In this document: positions 44,353 to 52,572 of the stretch, piece by piece
Position numbering within the stretch: position 1 is the first letter of the stretch
Layout: each line of letters begins with the position of its first letter
Origin: Sandaracinaceae bacterium
GTDB taxonomy: Bacteria > Myxococcota_A > Polyangia > Polyangiales > Sandaracinaceae
DNA length: 64,000 bases
NCBI GenBank assembly: GCA_040218145.1
Contig: JAVJQK010000135.1
Coordinates: 37,217-101,216 of the forward strand
Reading direction: 5' to 3'
Made by a program: the position numbers and the translations under genes
The notes under the pieces: model-generated
What the model was told of the DNA's origin: nothing
Database searches by the model: none
The model's input: the letters and a program-made list of their open reading frames with translations, nothing else

Positions 44353-44586
44353 ATGGAAACTGCGGACAAGGTCAAGGAGATCATCTCTCAGCAGCTCGAC
44401 GTGGACGTCGGCCAGATCAAGGAAGAGTCTGCGTTCATCGAGGATCTCGGCGCGGACTCGCTCGCGATCGTCGAGCTCGTCCTCGCGTTCGAGGAGCAGT
44501 TCGAGATCGAGATCCCCGACGAGGACACCGAGAAGATCCGCACCGTTGGCGACGCCGTCTCCTACATCAAGAGCCGCGTGAGCTGA
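44353..44586 (+). CDS. acpP: Acyl carrier protein
   Basis: 77 residues, acidic, four-helix ACP fold. The phosphopantetheine serine is Ser36 in [11 protein letters not shown]. Most type II ACPs have 'DSLDTVEL', so the Ala-Ile pair is a small deviation. Strong ribosome-binding site GGAGGA. It carries growing acyl chains for the fab genes on either side; three bases separate it from fabF. Confidence 0.95.
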   Translation: METADKVKEIISQQLDVDVGQIKEESAFIEDLGADSLAIVELVLAFEEQFEIEIPDEDTEKIRTVGDAVSYIKSRVS

Positions 44587-44589
44587 GAG

Positions 44590-45834
44590 ATGCGCAGGGT
44601 CGTCGTCACGGGCGTCGGCATGGTGTCCCCCTGCGGGACGACCACCGAGGAGAGCTGGGAGGCCATCACCGCTGGAAAGAGCGGGATCGGTCCCATCACC
44701 CTCTTCGACGCCTCCGAGCATCCGTCCAAGATCGCGGGCGAGTGTACGGGCTTCGACCCGCTTCTGTTCATCGAGAAGAAGCGGCTGCGCGAAGGCGCTC
44801 GCTTCATTCACATGGCGATCGCCACCTCGCAGATGGCCGTCGACGCGGCCGGCTTCTCGCCTTCGGACGAGGAGAAGGAGCGCGTCGGCACCTTCTTCGG
44901 GGTGGGCCTCTGCGGCCTGGAGTTGATCGAGGAGCAGCACAAGCGGCTCCTCGATCGCGGGCCGCGCCGCATCTCGCCCTACTTCATCCCGGCCACCATC
45001 TCGAACCTCGCCCCCGGGCAGGTCTCGATGCGCTTCGGCTTCAAGGGCGCCAACTACACCACGACGAGCGCCTGCTCGTCGGGCGCCCACGCCATCGGCG
45101 AGGCGGTGCGAGCCATCCGCTACGGGCACCTCGAGGCGGCCATCGCGGGCGGCGCCGAGGCGTGCGTCACCCCGCTGGGCGTCGGCGGCTTCACGGCCAT
45201 GCGCGCCCTCTCGACGCGCAACGACGAGCCCGAGCGCGCCAGCCGCCCCTTCGACAAGGGCCGAGACGGCTTCGTGATGGGCGAAGGCGCGGCGAGCCTC
45301 GTGCTCGAGGAGCGCGAGGCCGCGATGAAGCGCGGCGCGACGATCTACGCCGAGGTGATCGGCTACGGCGCGACCAGCGACGCCTACCATCTGACGCAGC
45401 CCGCGCCCGAGGGCGAGGGCGCGCAGCGCGCGATGCGGCTCGCGATGGAGGACGGCAAGATCGCGCTCGAGCGCGTCGGCTACGTCAACGCGCACGCGAC
45501 CAGCACGCCGACCGGAGACCTGCAGGAGCTGCAGGCGCTGCGGCACGTGCTCGGCAGCCGCGCCTCCGAGGGCGACGTCTGGATCAGCGCGACCAAGAGC
45601 ATGACGGGGCACCTCCTGGGCGCCGCGGGTGGGCTCGAGGCGGCCCTGACGGTGATGGCGGTCAAGACGGGCGTGATCCCGCCGACCATCAACCTCGAGG
45701 AGCCCGAGGAGCTCGCCGCGGGCATGGAGCTCGTCCGGGACACGGCGCGCGAGCGCACGCTCGACGTGGCGCTCACCAACAGCTTCGGCTTCGGTGGGAC
45801 GAACGTCACGCTGGCGTTGGCCCGCCACGACTGA
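44590..45834 (+). CDS. fabF: 3-oxoacyl-ACP synthase II
   Basis: 414 residues. It condenses malonyl-ACP with acyl-ACP. The Cys-His-His triad is Cys162 (TTSACSSGAHAIGE), His302 (VNAHATSTPTGD) and His341 (MTGHLLGAAGG), with the Gly-rich end 'NSFGFGGTNVTLA'. Three bases after acpP, so co-translated. No fabH or fabD is nearby, so initiation and malonyl transfer must be encoded elsewhere. Confidence 0.96.
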   Translation: MRRVVVTGVGMVSPCGTTTEESWEAITAGKSGIGPITLFDASEHPSKIAGECTGFDPLLFIEKKRLREGARFIHMAIATSQMAVDAAGFSPSDEEKERVGTFFGVGLCGLELIEEQHKRLLDRGPRRISPYFIPATISNLAPGQVSMRFGFKGANYTTTSACSSGAHAIGEAVRAIRYGHLEAAIAGGAEACVTPLGVGGFTAMRALSTRNDEPERASRPFDKGRDGFVMGEGAASLVLEEREAAMKRGATIYAEVIGYGATSDAYHLTQPAPEGEGAQRAMRLAMEDGKIALERVGYVNAHATSTPTGDLQELQALRHVLGSRASEGDVWISATKSMTGHLLGAAGGLEAALTVMAVKTGVIPPTINLEEPEELAAGMELVRDTARERTLDVALTNSFGFGGTNVTLALARHD

Positions 45835-45852
45835 CCTCGCTACCGTCCGCCC

Positions 45853-46290
45853 ATGACGAAGATCGTCGTGGGCTCGGATCACGCGGGGCTGCCCCTCAAG
45901 CGGCCGCTCCTCGACGCGCTGAAGGCGCGCGGGCACGAGGTGGAGGACGTGGGCACGCACGAGGACGCCTCGTGCGACTACCCGGACTTCGCCCACGCCC
46001 TGGCCAGCAAGGTGGCCGACGGGAGCTTCCCGCTCGGCCTGCTCGTCTGCGGCTCGGGCGTCGGCATGTCCATCACCGCCAACAAGCACGCGGGCGTGCG
46101 CGCGGTCGTGTGCAGCGAGCCGTACAGCGCCGAGATGGCGCGCCGCCACAACGACGCCAACGTGCTCTGCCTGGGCGCGCGGGTGGTCGGCGTCGGGCTC
46201 GCCGAGGCCATCGTCGACGCCTTCCTCGGCGCCGAGTTCGAGGGCGGCCGCCACGGGCGCCGGGTCGACAAGATCGAGCCGCCCGCCTGA
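45853..46290 (+). CDS. rpiB: Ribose 5-phosphate isomerase B
   Basis: 145 residues. It interconverts ribose 5-phosphate and ribulose 5-phosphate. The LacAB/RpiB fold is shown by 'VVGSDHAGLPLKRPLL', 'DYPDFAHALA', 'GLLVCGSGVGMSITANK' (Cys catalytic base position) and 'RRHNDANVLCLGARV'. It begins 18 bases after fabF and probably shares its transcript; RpiB next to fab genes is not a standard order. Confidence 0.93.
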   Translation: MTKIVVGSDHAGLPLKRPLLDALKARGHEVEDVGTHEDASCDYPDFAHALASKVADGSFPLGLLVCGSGVGMSITANKHAGVRAVVCSEPYSAEMARRHNDANVLCLGARVVGVGLAEAIVDAFLGAEFEGGRHGRRVDKIEPPA

Positions 46291-46302
46291 CCGCTTGCTG
46301 AC

Positions 46303-46500
46303 GTGCGCATCCCCCAAGACGAGCGCTTCCGCCTCGAGCGCGCCCGCCACGCGCTCCGCTTCTGCTGCGAGTCCTGCGCGATGTGGGACCCCGCCGAGGA
46401 GCTGTGCGCGCACCGCTACCCGACCGCGGATCACCGCCTCGCCCGCTACGAAGACCCCACGGTCGAGATCGTCTTCTGCAAAGACTACGACGCGGCCTGA
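46303..46500 (+). CDS. Small Cys-rich protein, possible zinc binder
   Basis: 65 residues from GTG. Contains 'FCCESCAMWDPAEELCAHRYPTADHR' region and a C-terminal 'VFCKDYD'. Five Cys and three His could form one or two metal sites. Charged, no signal peptide. It follows rpiB by 12 bases, and its stop is separated from the convergent lipoprotein stop by a single base. Clean frame, so likely real. Role unknown. Confidence 0.65.
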   Translation: MRIPQDERFRLERARHALRFCCESCAMWDPAEELCAHRYPTADHRLARYEDPTVEIVFCKDYDAA

Positions 46501-46501
46501 G

Positions 46502-47674
46502 TCAGCGGACGTCGGTGCGATCGAAGCGGCCGCGGACGCACTGATAGCGACGCAAGCTGACGTCGTGCCCCACCGGGACGGCGACGAGGAGCGCCTGGCC
46601 GGTCCAGACGGCGCGGGCGCCGCGCGGCGCGATCGCCTCCGGGAGCAGGCCCTCGAGGTGGTCGGTGGCCTCGCCGAGGCGCAGCTTGCCGTCTCGGTCT
46701 CCGTCGAGGTGCAGGGCGGGGCGTCCGTCCTCGCAGCGCACCGACCGCTCGGGTGAGTCCCAGCGCGCGCCCCTCCGGCCCATCTCGTCGAGCTGCTGGA
46801 TGCGCGTCACGCCCTCGCAGACGGAGACCACCGCGACGCCGTCGTCGAGCGGCGCGATGCTCGACGGGCGGCATCCGTCGGGCATGTCGACGGGGACCGC
46901 GTACGAGACGGCGGGGCGGATCGCGTACACCGTCGTCTTGGGGGCCGGGTCCACGGTGCAGATGCCGTGGTACCAGGTGCCGGCCCGCCAGAGCGCCGCG
47001 CCCACGAACGGCTCGCATGGGCGCCGCACCTCGAGGGGCTCCGTGCCCCGCGACGCGCCGCGCGCCTGGTCGCCCACGCCGACCCGGGAGAAGCGGGCGC
47101 ATCGGCCCTCCAAGGCGACGCACGCCGCCTCGGGGATGCGGTAGTAGAGGGCGAGCGCGCCGGTCTCGTCCGCGGCCATCGCGAGGCGGCCGCCCTGATC
47201 GGCCGGCACGCGCACGCTGGGGCCGAGGTCCGAGGGCGGCCCGAAGCGGACGCCGCCGTCGGGGGAGAAGGCGTTCTGGGTCTCGAGGTGCGTCCCGTAG
47301 TCGATGATCCACGCCACGCCGACGCGCTGGCCGGAGGAGGCGGCCGCGACCTCGACCGCCTGGCTGACGTGCTGCTCGGCCACGCCGCCGCCGGCCGCGC
47401 CCCGACGGGTGATGGGCCGCTCGGGGCCGCGGGCCTCGCCGAGCATGCCGAGCGGCAGCACGCGCACGCCGCCGCCCTCGCGGTGCGGCGCGCCGTAGAG
47501 GAAGAGCGCGCCGTCGTTCACGGGCACGAGCGCGAACGCGCGCGCGTCCGCCACCGCGCGGCCGCTCGCCATGGGCGCGGGGGGCGGCGGGAGCGGCGCG
47601 GGAGGCGGGGGCGGCGGCGGATCCTCGCTGCACGCGAGGAGGGACAGGAGGCAGAGGGGCAACAGCCGGCGCAC
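46502..47674 (-). CDS. Lipoprotein with Pro-rich linker
   Basis: 390 residues. Lipobox SLLAC (Cys15), then a run of Pro with interspersed Ala (about 19-34). The rest is beta-rich and propeller-like ('DARAFALVPVNDGALFLYG', 'AVEVAAASSGQRVGVAWIIDYG', 'RLAMAADETGALALYYRI'), with paired Cys (ACVALEGRC, PCEPF, GICTV, VCEG, RCEDG, QCVRG) suggesting several disulphides. No catalytic motif. Probably a surface-exposed structural or binding protein of the myxobacterial type. Confidence 0.72.
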   Translation of the reverse strand: MRRLLPLCLLSLLACSEDPPPPPPPAPLPPPPAPMASGRAVADARAFALVPVNDGALFLYGAPHREGGGVRVLPLGMLGEARGPERPITRRGAAGGGVAEQHVSQAVEVAAASSGQRVGVAWIIDYGTHLETQNAFSPDGGVRFGPPSDLGPSVRVPADQGGRLAMAADETGALALYYRIPEAACVALEGRCARFSRVGVGDQARGASRGTEPLEVRRPCEPFVGAALWRAGTWYHGICTVDPAPKTTVYAIRPAVSYAVPVDMPDGCRPSSIAPLDDGVAVVSVCEGVTRIQQLDEMGRRGARWDSPERSVRCEDGRPALHLDGDRDGKLRLGEATDHLEGLLPEAIAPRGARAVWTGQALLVAVPVGHDVSLRRYQCVRGRFDRTDVR

Positions 47675-47708
47675 GCGGGCAGGGTACTCCAGTCGGCGGC
47701 CGCGTCTC

Positions 47709-48383
47709 TCAGTTCCCGCGCCGCAGGGCGTTCACGCGCTGGTCGGCCGCGCGGGTCGTCTCGGGCAGGCGGTAGCGGGGAGCGAGGCCGAGCACCGCGC
47801 GGGCCGCGGTGTCGATCGAGACGCGGTGTCCGATCGAGACGTAGACGGGCTTGACCCGGTCCCGCGTGCGCAGCGCCGCGCCGACCACGTCGCCCTCGTG
47901 CACGAGCGGCGCGCGGTCGCCACGCGAGGGGCCCAGCGCCGCGTGCTGGCCGACGAGGAGCGTCTTGGCGCAGCCGATCGTCGGCACGTCGAAGAGCACG
48001 CCGAGGTGACACGCGAGGCCGAAGCGGCGAGGGTGCGCGCGGCCCTGCGCGTCGCAGACGACCAGGTCGGGCGGGGCGCGCAGCTTCCCGAAGCACGCGA
48101 CGACCGGGGGCAGCTCGCGGAACGAGAAGAGACCCGGCACGTACGGGAAGGTCGCGCTCGCGGCGTGCGTCGCCTCCTCGACCACCTCGAGGGTGGCGGC
48201 GTCGAGCACCACGACGGCCGCGTAGACCCGGTCGCCGCCCTTCTCGTAGGCCACGTCCACGCCGGCGACCCGTCGCACGGAGCCGAGGCGGTCGTCTTCG
48301 ACGACGTCGTCCGCCCAGGCGCGCTGGAGCGCCTCGGCCTCCGCGGGCGAGAGATCGAAGGGGCAGGGGCGGACGGGGATCAT
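47709..48383 (-). CDS. nfi: Endonuclease V
   Basis: 224 residues. It cleaves DNA (or RNA) one base 3' to deaminated bases such as inosine. The family motifs are 'RVAGVDVAYE' (metal Asp), 'PYVPGLFSFRELPPV', 'PDLVVCDAQGRAHPRRFGLACHLGV' and 'PTIGCAKTLLVG'. The ATG at 48383 overlaps the stop of the upstream gene by four bases (ATGA). Pairing with a sorted surface protein gene is odd and probably only organisational. Confidence 0.93.
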   Translation of the reverse strand: MIPVRPCPFDLSPAEAEALQRAWADDVVEDDRLGSVRRVAGVDVAYEKGGDRVYAAVVVLDAATLEVVEEATHAASATFPYVPGLFSFRELPPVVACFGKLRAPPDLVVCDAQGRAHPRRFGLACHLGVLFDVPTIGCAKTLLVGQHAALGPSRGDRAPLVHEGDVVGAALRTRDRVKPVYVSIGHRVSIDTAARAVLGLAPRYRLPETTRAADQRVNALRRGN

Positions 48384-49036
48384 CGCGGTCTGCGGTAGAG
48401 GACGAGGAGGAGCGGGAGGGCGAGGAGGAGCGGAGTGGCGGCGGGGGAGGCGGCGGCGACGCGGCAACCGCAGCCGGGGGCGGCCGGCTGGGAGGGATCG
48501 GGATCGGGATCGGGATCGGGATCGGGATCGGGATCGGGACCGGGATCGGGATCGGAATCGGAATCGGAATCGGAATCGGGATCGGAGACGGGGTCGGGGG
48601 CGGGATCGGGATCGGGATCGGGGACGACGATGGGTGGGGGCGTCGTCACGCCGGCGCAGCGGCGGGCGATCTCGCAGCGGGCGGGCTGGCCTCCGACGCT
48701 CTCCTCGCAGTCGTCGTCGGTGGCGCAGGCGCCGCGATAGTCGAGCATCGGCCCGCTGTGGCCCCTCCGCCTCCAGCGCTGGCAGACGCCGATCTCCTCA
48801 CAGGGGCCGGACTCGCCGGGGCAATCCGAGCTCTGCTCGCAGGTGGTGGGCACGCAGCGCGGGGGCATGCCATGCGAGCCCGCGCCCCGGGCGCCTCGCG
48901 TGCCTCTGGGGCAGTCCGTGGGCGCCGGGTAGAGGCGTGGGGGCCGGCTCGGGTCGATGGCGTCCGCGCGGGCGGACGGGGGGACCATGAGCATCGCGAC
49001 GGCGAGCCCGGCCAGCGTGAGAAGGGTGCGGGTCAT
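48380..49036 (-). CDS. MYXO-CTERM-like surface protein with Asp-Pro repeat
   Basis: 218 residues. Sec signal peptide (to about Ala24). Cys-rich middle ('CVPTTCEQSSDCPGESGPCEEIGVC', 'CATDDDCEE', 'CEIARRC'). A long Asp-Pro/Asp-Ser repeat (about 135-185) is encoded by a hexanucleotide array. The C-terminus 'PGCGCRVAAAS' followed by a Leu-rich helix and YRRPR matches the MYXO-CTERM sorting signal, so the protein is probably processed and anchored at the surface. The DNA repeat should make its linker length variable between strains. Confidence 0.8.
   Translation of the reverse strand: MTRTLLTLAGLAVAMLMVPPSARADAIDPSRPPRLYPAPTDCPRGTRGARGAGSHGMPPRCVPTTCEQSSDCPGESGPCEEIGVCQRWRRRGHSGPMLDYRGACATDDDCEESVGGQPARCEIARRCAGVTTPPPIVVPDPDPDPAPDPVSDPDSDSDSDSDPDPGPDPDPDPDPDPDPDPSQPAAPGCGCRVAAASPAATPLLLALPLLLVLYRRPR
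48493..48632. repeat. GGGATC hexanucleotide array inside a coding region
   Basis: Tandem GGGATC with GGAATC and GGGACC variants, read on the minus strand as Asp-Pro and Asp-Ser codons. The six-base unit keeps the frame whatever the copy number. Related hexamer tracts occur outside genes at 340-905 and 63.8-64 kb. Confidence 0.9.
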
Positions 49037-49064
49037 GGGGCGAGGGTAGGCTACCTTCCGCGGC

Positions 49065-49412
49065 ATGGACGTCGTCATCTGGCACAACCCGAGCTGCTCC
49101 AAGTCCCGCCAGGCCCTCGCGCTCTTGAAGGAGCGCGGCCTCGAGCCGACCGTGCGGCAGTACCTGAAGGACCCGCCGAGCGCGAAGGAGCTGCGCGCGG
49201 TGCTGAAGAAGATGGGCGCCAAGGACCCGCACGCCCTCGTGCGCAAGAAGGAGAAGCTCTTCGGTGAGCTCGGCGTGGCCGAGATGAAGGGCGGAGAGGT
49301 CGTGGACGCGATGGCCGCGCACCCGAAGCTCATCGAGCGGCCCGTGGTCATCACCGACAAGGGCGCGCGCGTCGGCCGCCCGACCGAGGCCATCGTCGAG
49401 GTCCTGGACTGA
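49065..49412 (+). CDS. ArsC-family (glutaredoxin-type) reductase
   Basis: 115 residues. Thioredoxin-like ArsC fold with the active-site Cys11 in 'WHNPSCSKSRQALALL', 'EPTVRQYLKDPPSAKELRAVL', and the C-terminal 'HPKLIERPVVITDKGARVGRPTE', where the Arg residues of ArsC bind arsenate or phosphate. It is either a glutathione-dependent arsenate reductase or a member of the Spx/YffB group; there is no ars operon nearby, so the substrate is unsure. Divergent from the MYXO-CTERM-like gene with only 28 bases between. Confidence 0.85.
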   Translation: MDVVIWHNPSCSKSRQALALLKERGLEPTVRQYLKDPPSAKELRAVLKKMGAKDPHALVRKKEKLFGELGVAEMKGGEVVDAMAAHPKLIERPVVITDKGARVGRPTEAIVEVLD

Positions 49413-49427
49413 CGTCACGCCAGATCG

Positions 49428-50150
49428 TTCCCCGCCGATCCCCAGCGGGGAGACGCGCGCCGACGCCCTTCGGAAGCGCTCTCCGTCGGGGAGACGTGTC
49501 TCGGATGGCTTTCGAGGGCTTCCCCGTCGGGGAGACGCGTCTCGGCTGGCTTTCGAGGGCTTCCCCGTCGGGGAGACGCGTCTCGGCTGGCTTTCGAGGG
49601 CTTCCCCGTCGGGGAGACGCGTCTCGGCTGGCTTTCGAGGGCTTCCCCGTCTGGGAGGCGCGTTTCGGATGGCTTTCGAGGGTTCCCCGCCGTGGAGACG
49701 CGTTCCAGACGGCTCTGGAGGGCTGCCGCGCGCGGGAGACGCGTGCAGACGCACCTCTCGACACGTTCCCCGCCGTGGAGACGGGGTCCACGGGGCTCTC
49801 GACGCGTTCCCCGCGGTGGAGACGCGTTCCAGAGGGCTCTCGAGGGCTTCCCCGCGGTGGAGACGGGGTCCAGGCCGCTCTCGAGGGCTCCCCCACCGTG
49901 GAGACGCGTGCAAACCGGCCGCGGTCGGCCCTGGCGCGCGGTGGACGCGTGCGCAGCGGCTCGGAGCGCGTCGCCCGCGCCCGGGACGCGTCGGATCGGC
50001 GCGCGAAGGCGACCCCCGGGCGGGGGAGGGGTCCGCGCGGCGTCCGCGCGGCCCTCCCGAACGGGGAGCGGGCCGTCGAGCGCGTCCGGGCCGCCTCCCC
50101 GGCCGGGAGACGCGCCCCGAGCGGCTCGGGAGACGATCCGGGGGCGCCGG
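49428..50150. repeat. 41-bp minisatellite, about 17 units
   Basis: The landmark GGGGAGACGCG recurs at 49447, 49488, 49529, 49570 and 49611, then as variants near 49652, 49692, 49733, 49775, 49816, 49857, 49898, 49940, 49981, 50022, 50063 and 50104. The step is 41 bases nearly throughout. Units at 49.49-49.65 kb are almost identical; later ones are diverged but stay in register. The best units hold CCCC-GTC-GGGG (a hairpin) and the palindrome GAGACGCGTCTC. The 41-base period changes frame each unit, so open frames here are not genes. It fills the gap between arsC-like and rtcA, downstream of rtcBA. Confidence 0.92.
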
Positions 50151-50183
50151 AGGCACGCGAACCGCGTCGGCGCGCGGGTCCCG

Positions 50184-51221
50184 TCAGCGCGAGGGCGTGA
50201 CGACCAGGGTGGCGCGGTCCCGATCGCGCTCCTCCTCGAGGGCGATGCGCACGGGGAGGAAGCGCGGGATCAGCCCGATCTGGGTGCGCGTGTGGAGGCT
50301 CGGGCGCGTGGTGACGAAGGCGCCGCCGCCCGCGATCGCGAGCAGCAGGATCAGCTGGTCCGCCTGGTGCTCGCCGACCGGGACCTCGGCCGCGAGCCAG
50401 CGCTGGGCCTCGTTGGCGAGGGCGTGCGCCAGGTCCTCCGCCCGCTTGCCCCGCTGGCCGAACGCGGAGAAGACCTCGCGGCCCGAGTCGGCCCTGAACC
50501 CGACGCTGACGACGTTGCCCGGGCCGACCGGCGAGGCCTCCTCTTCGACCCGCACCTCGTCCTTGCCGAAGCCGAGCACGGTGCGCAGCACGCCGAGCTC
50601 CCGACGCGCCACCGCCTTCGGCAGAGCGCTGACGATCGCGACCGCGAGGCGCTCCTCGATCGGGCCGCGCGCGCGCACCTCGAAGCCCTCGAGCCGCTCG
50701 GGCACGCGCAGCGTGACGACGAGCCGGCCGCCGCCCGCGGGGTAGTAGCCGCGCCGCTCGACCTCGACGTGCAGATCCACGCCGAGCTGACGCACGCGCG
50801 GCGCCCAGACCTCGGTGAGGAACCGAGAGGGCGGCGCGGCGGGGTTGTCGGTCCCGCCCTCGATGGTCAGCCGGCTCTCGCCCGCGTGCCCGAGCAGCCC
50901 GGTCACCAGCGTCTGGAGCACGAGCGCGGCGCTCCCCGCGCTGCCCACCGCGAAGGTGTGCTCGCCGTGCCGCACGCGGCCCGGGCGCAGCTCCACCTCG
51001 CGCGAGCCGAGGCTGGCGCCCCGCACCTCGCCCTCGCACATCGCGGCGATGGCCTTCAGCGCGGTGAGGTGCTGGCGCAGGAGCCCCGGCCGCCCGCGCC
51101 GCGCCCGCACGTTGCGGATCCGGAGCGGGCGGCCCGTGGCCATGGCGAGCGCGAGGGACGTGCGCACGACCTGCCCGCCTCCCTCGCCCTCGGCGCCGTC
51201 GATGTCGATCCGCTCGTCCAC
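50184..51221 (-). CDS. rtcA: RNA 3'-terminal phosphate cyclase
   Basis: 345 residues. It uses ATP to convert an RNA 3'-phosphate into a 2',3'-cyclic phosphate through an adenylated His. The signature 'GEGGGQVVRTSLALA', 'RARRGRPGLLRQHLTALKA' and 'EHQADQLILLLAIAGGG' are present, and the catalytic His is probably His310 in 'PSLHTRTQ', equivalent to E. coli His309. It follows rtcB by 4 bases. The 41-bp array begins about 35 bases after its stop. Confidence 0.94.
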   Translation of the reverse strand: MDERIDIDGAEGEGGGQVVRTSLALAMATGRPLRIRNVRARRGRPGLLRQHLTALKAIAAMCEGEVRGASLGSREVELRPGRVRHGEHTFAVGSAGSAALVLQTLVTGLLGHAGESRLTIEGGTDNPAAPPSRFLTEVWAPRVRQLGVDLHVEVERRGYYPAGGGRLVVTLRVPERLEGFEVRARGPIEERLAVAIVSALPKAVARRELGVLRTVLGFGKDEVRVEEEASPVGPGNVVSVGFRADSGREVFSAFGQRGKRAEDLAHALANEAQRWLAAEVPVGEHQADQLILLLAIAGGGAFVTTRPSLHTRTQIGLIPRFLPVRIALEEERDRDRATLVVTPSR

Positions 51222-51225
51222 GTCT

Positions 51226-52452
<1,227 letters not shown>

Positions 52453-52474
52453 GTCGTTCTCCTCGACCGCCTCA

Positions 52475-52491
52475 TCGCAGCCGGCGTGCCA
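52475..52491 (-). promoter_or_regulatory. Sigma-54 promoter of rtcBA
   Basis: Read leftward, TGGCACG-CCGG-CTGCG has the invariant GG and GC separated by exactly ten bases, and TGGCACG matches the -24 consensus perfectly. The predicted start of transcription lies about 10-12 bases before the rtcB ATG. RtcR, an enhancer-binding protein with a sigma-54 interaction motif, is encoded divergently next to it. Confidence 0.8.
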
Positions 52492-52532
52492 GCCTCGGGA
52501 GCGGCGAGGACGGCCTCGACGGGTCGATGCTG

Positions 52533-52572
52533 ACGATACTCCTGTATCGTGGCATATATGAACGGATATGCC
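52533..52572. promoter_or_regulatory. Two inverted repeats between rtcR and rtcB
   Basis: ACGATAC-TCCT-GTATCGT (52533-52550) and GGCATAT-8 bases-ATATGCC (52551-52572) are perfect seven-base inverted repeats placed end to end. The first lies about 45-60 bases upstream of the rtcB -24 element; the second covers the rtcR start codon. They are candidate RtcR enhancer and autoregulatory sites. Confidence 0.5.

Noticed and set aside
49428..50150. CRISPR array
   Set aside because: Units are contiguous 41-base repeats with no unique spacers, the repeats diverge gradually, and there are no cas genes. RtcR's CARF domain is normal for RtcR.
49496..50200. Open frames of 230-560 residues across the 41-bp array
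   Set aside because: The 41-base period shifts frame at each unit, so all frames cycle through the same peptides; long open frames come from the repeat and GC content, not from selection.
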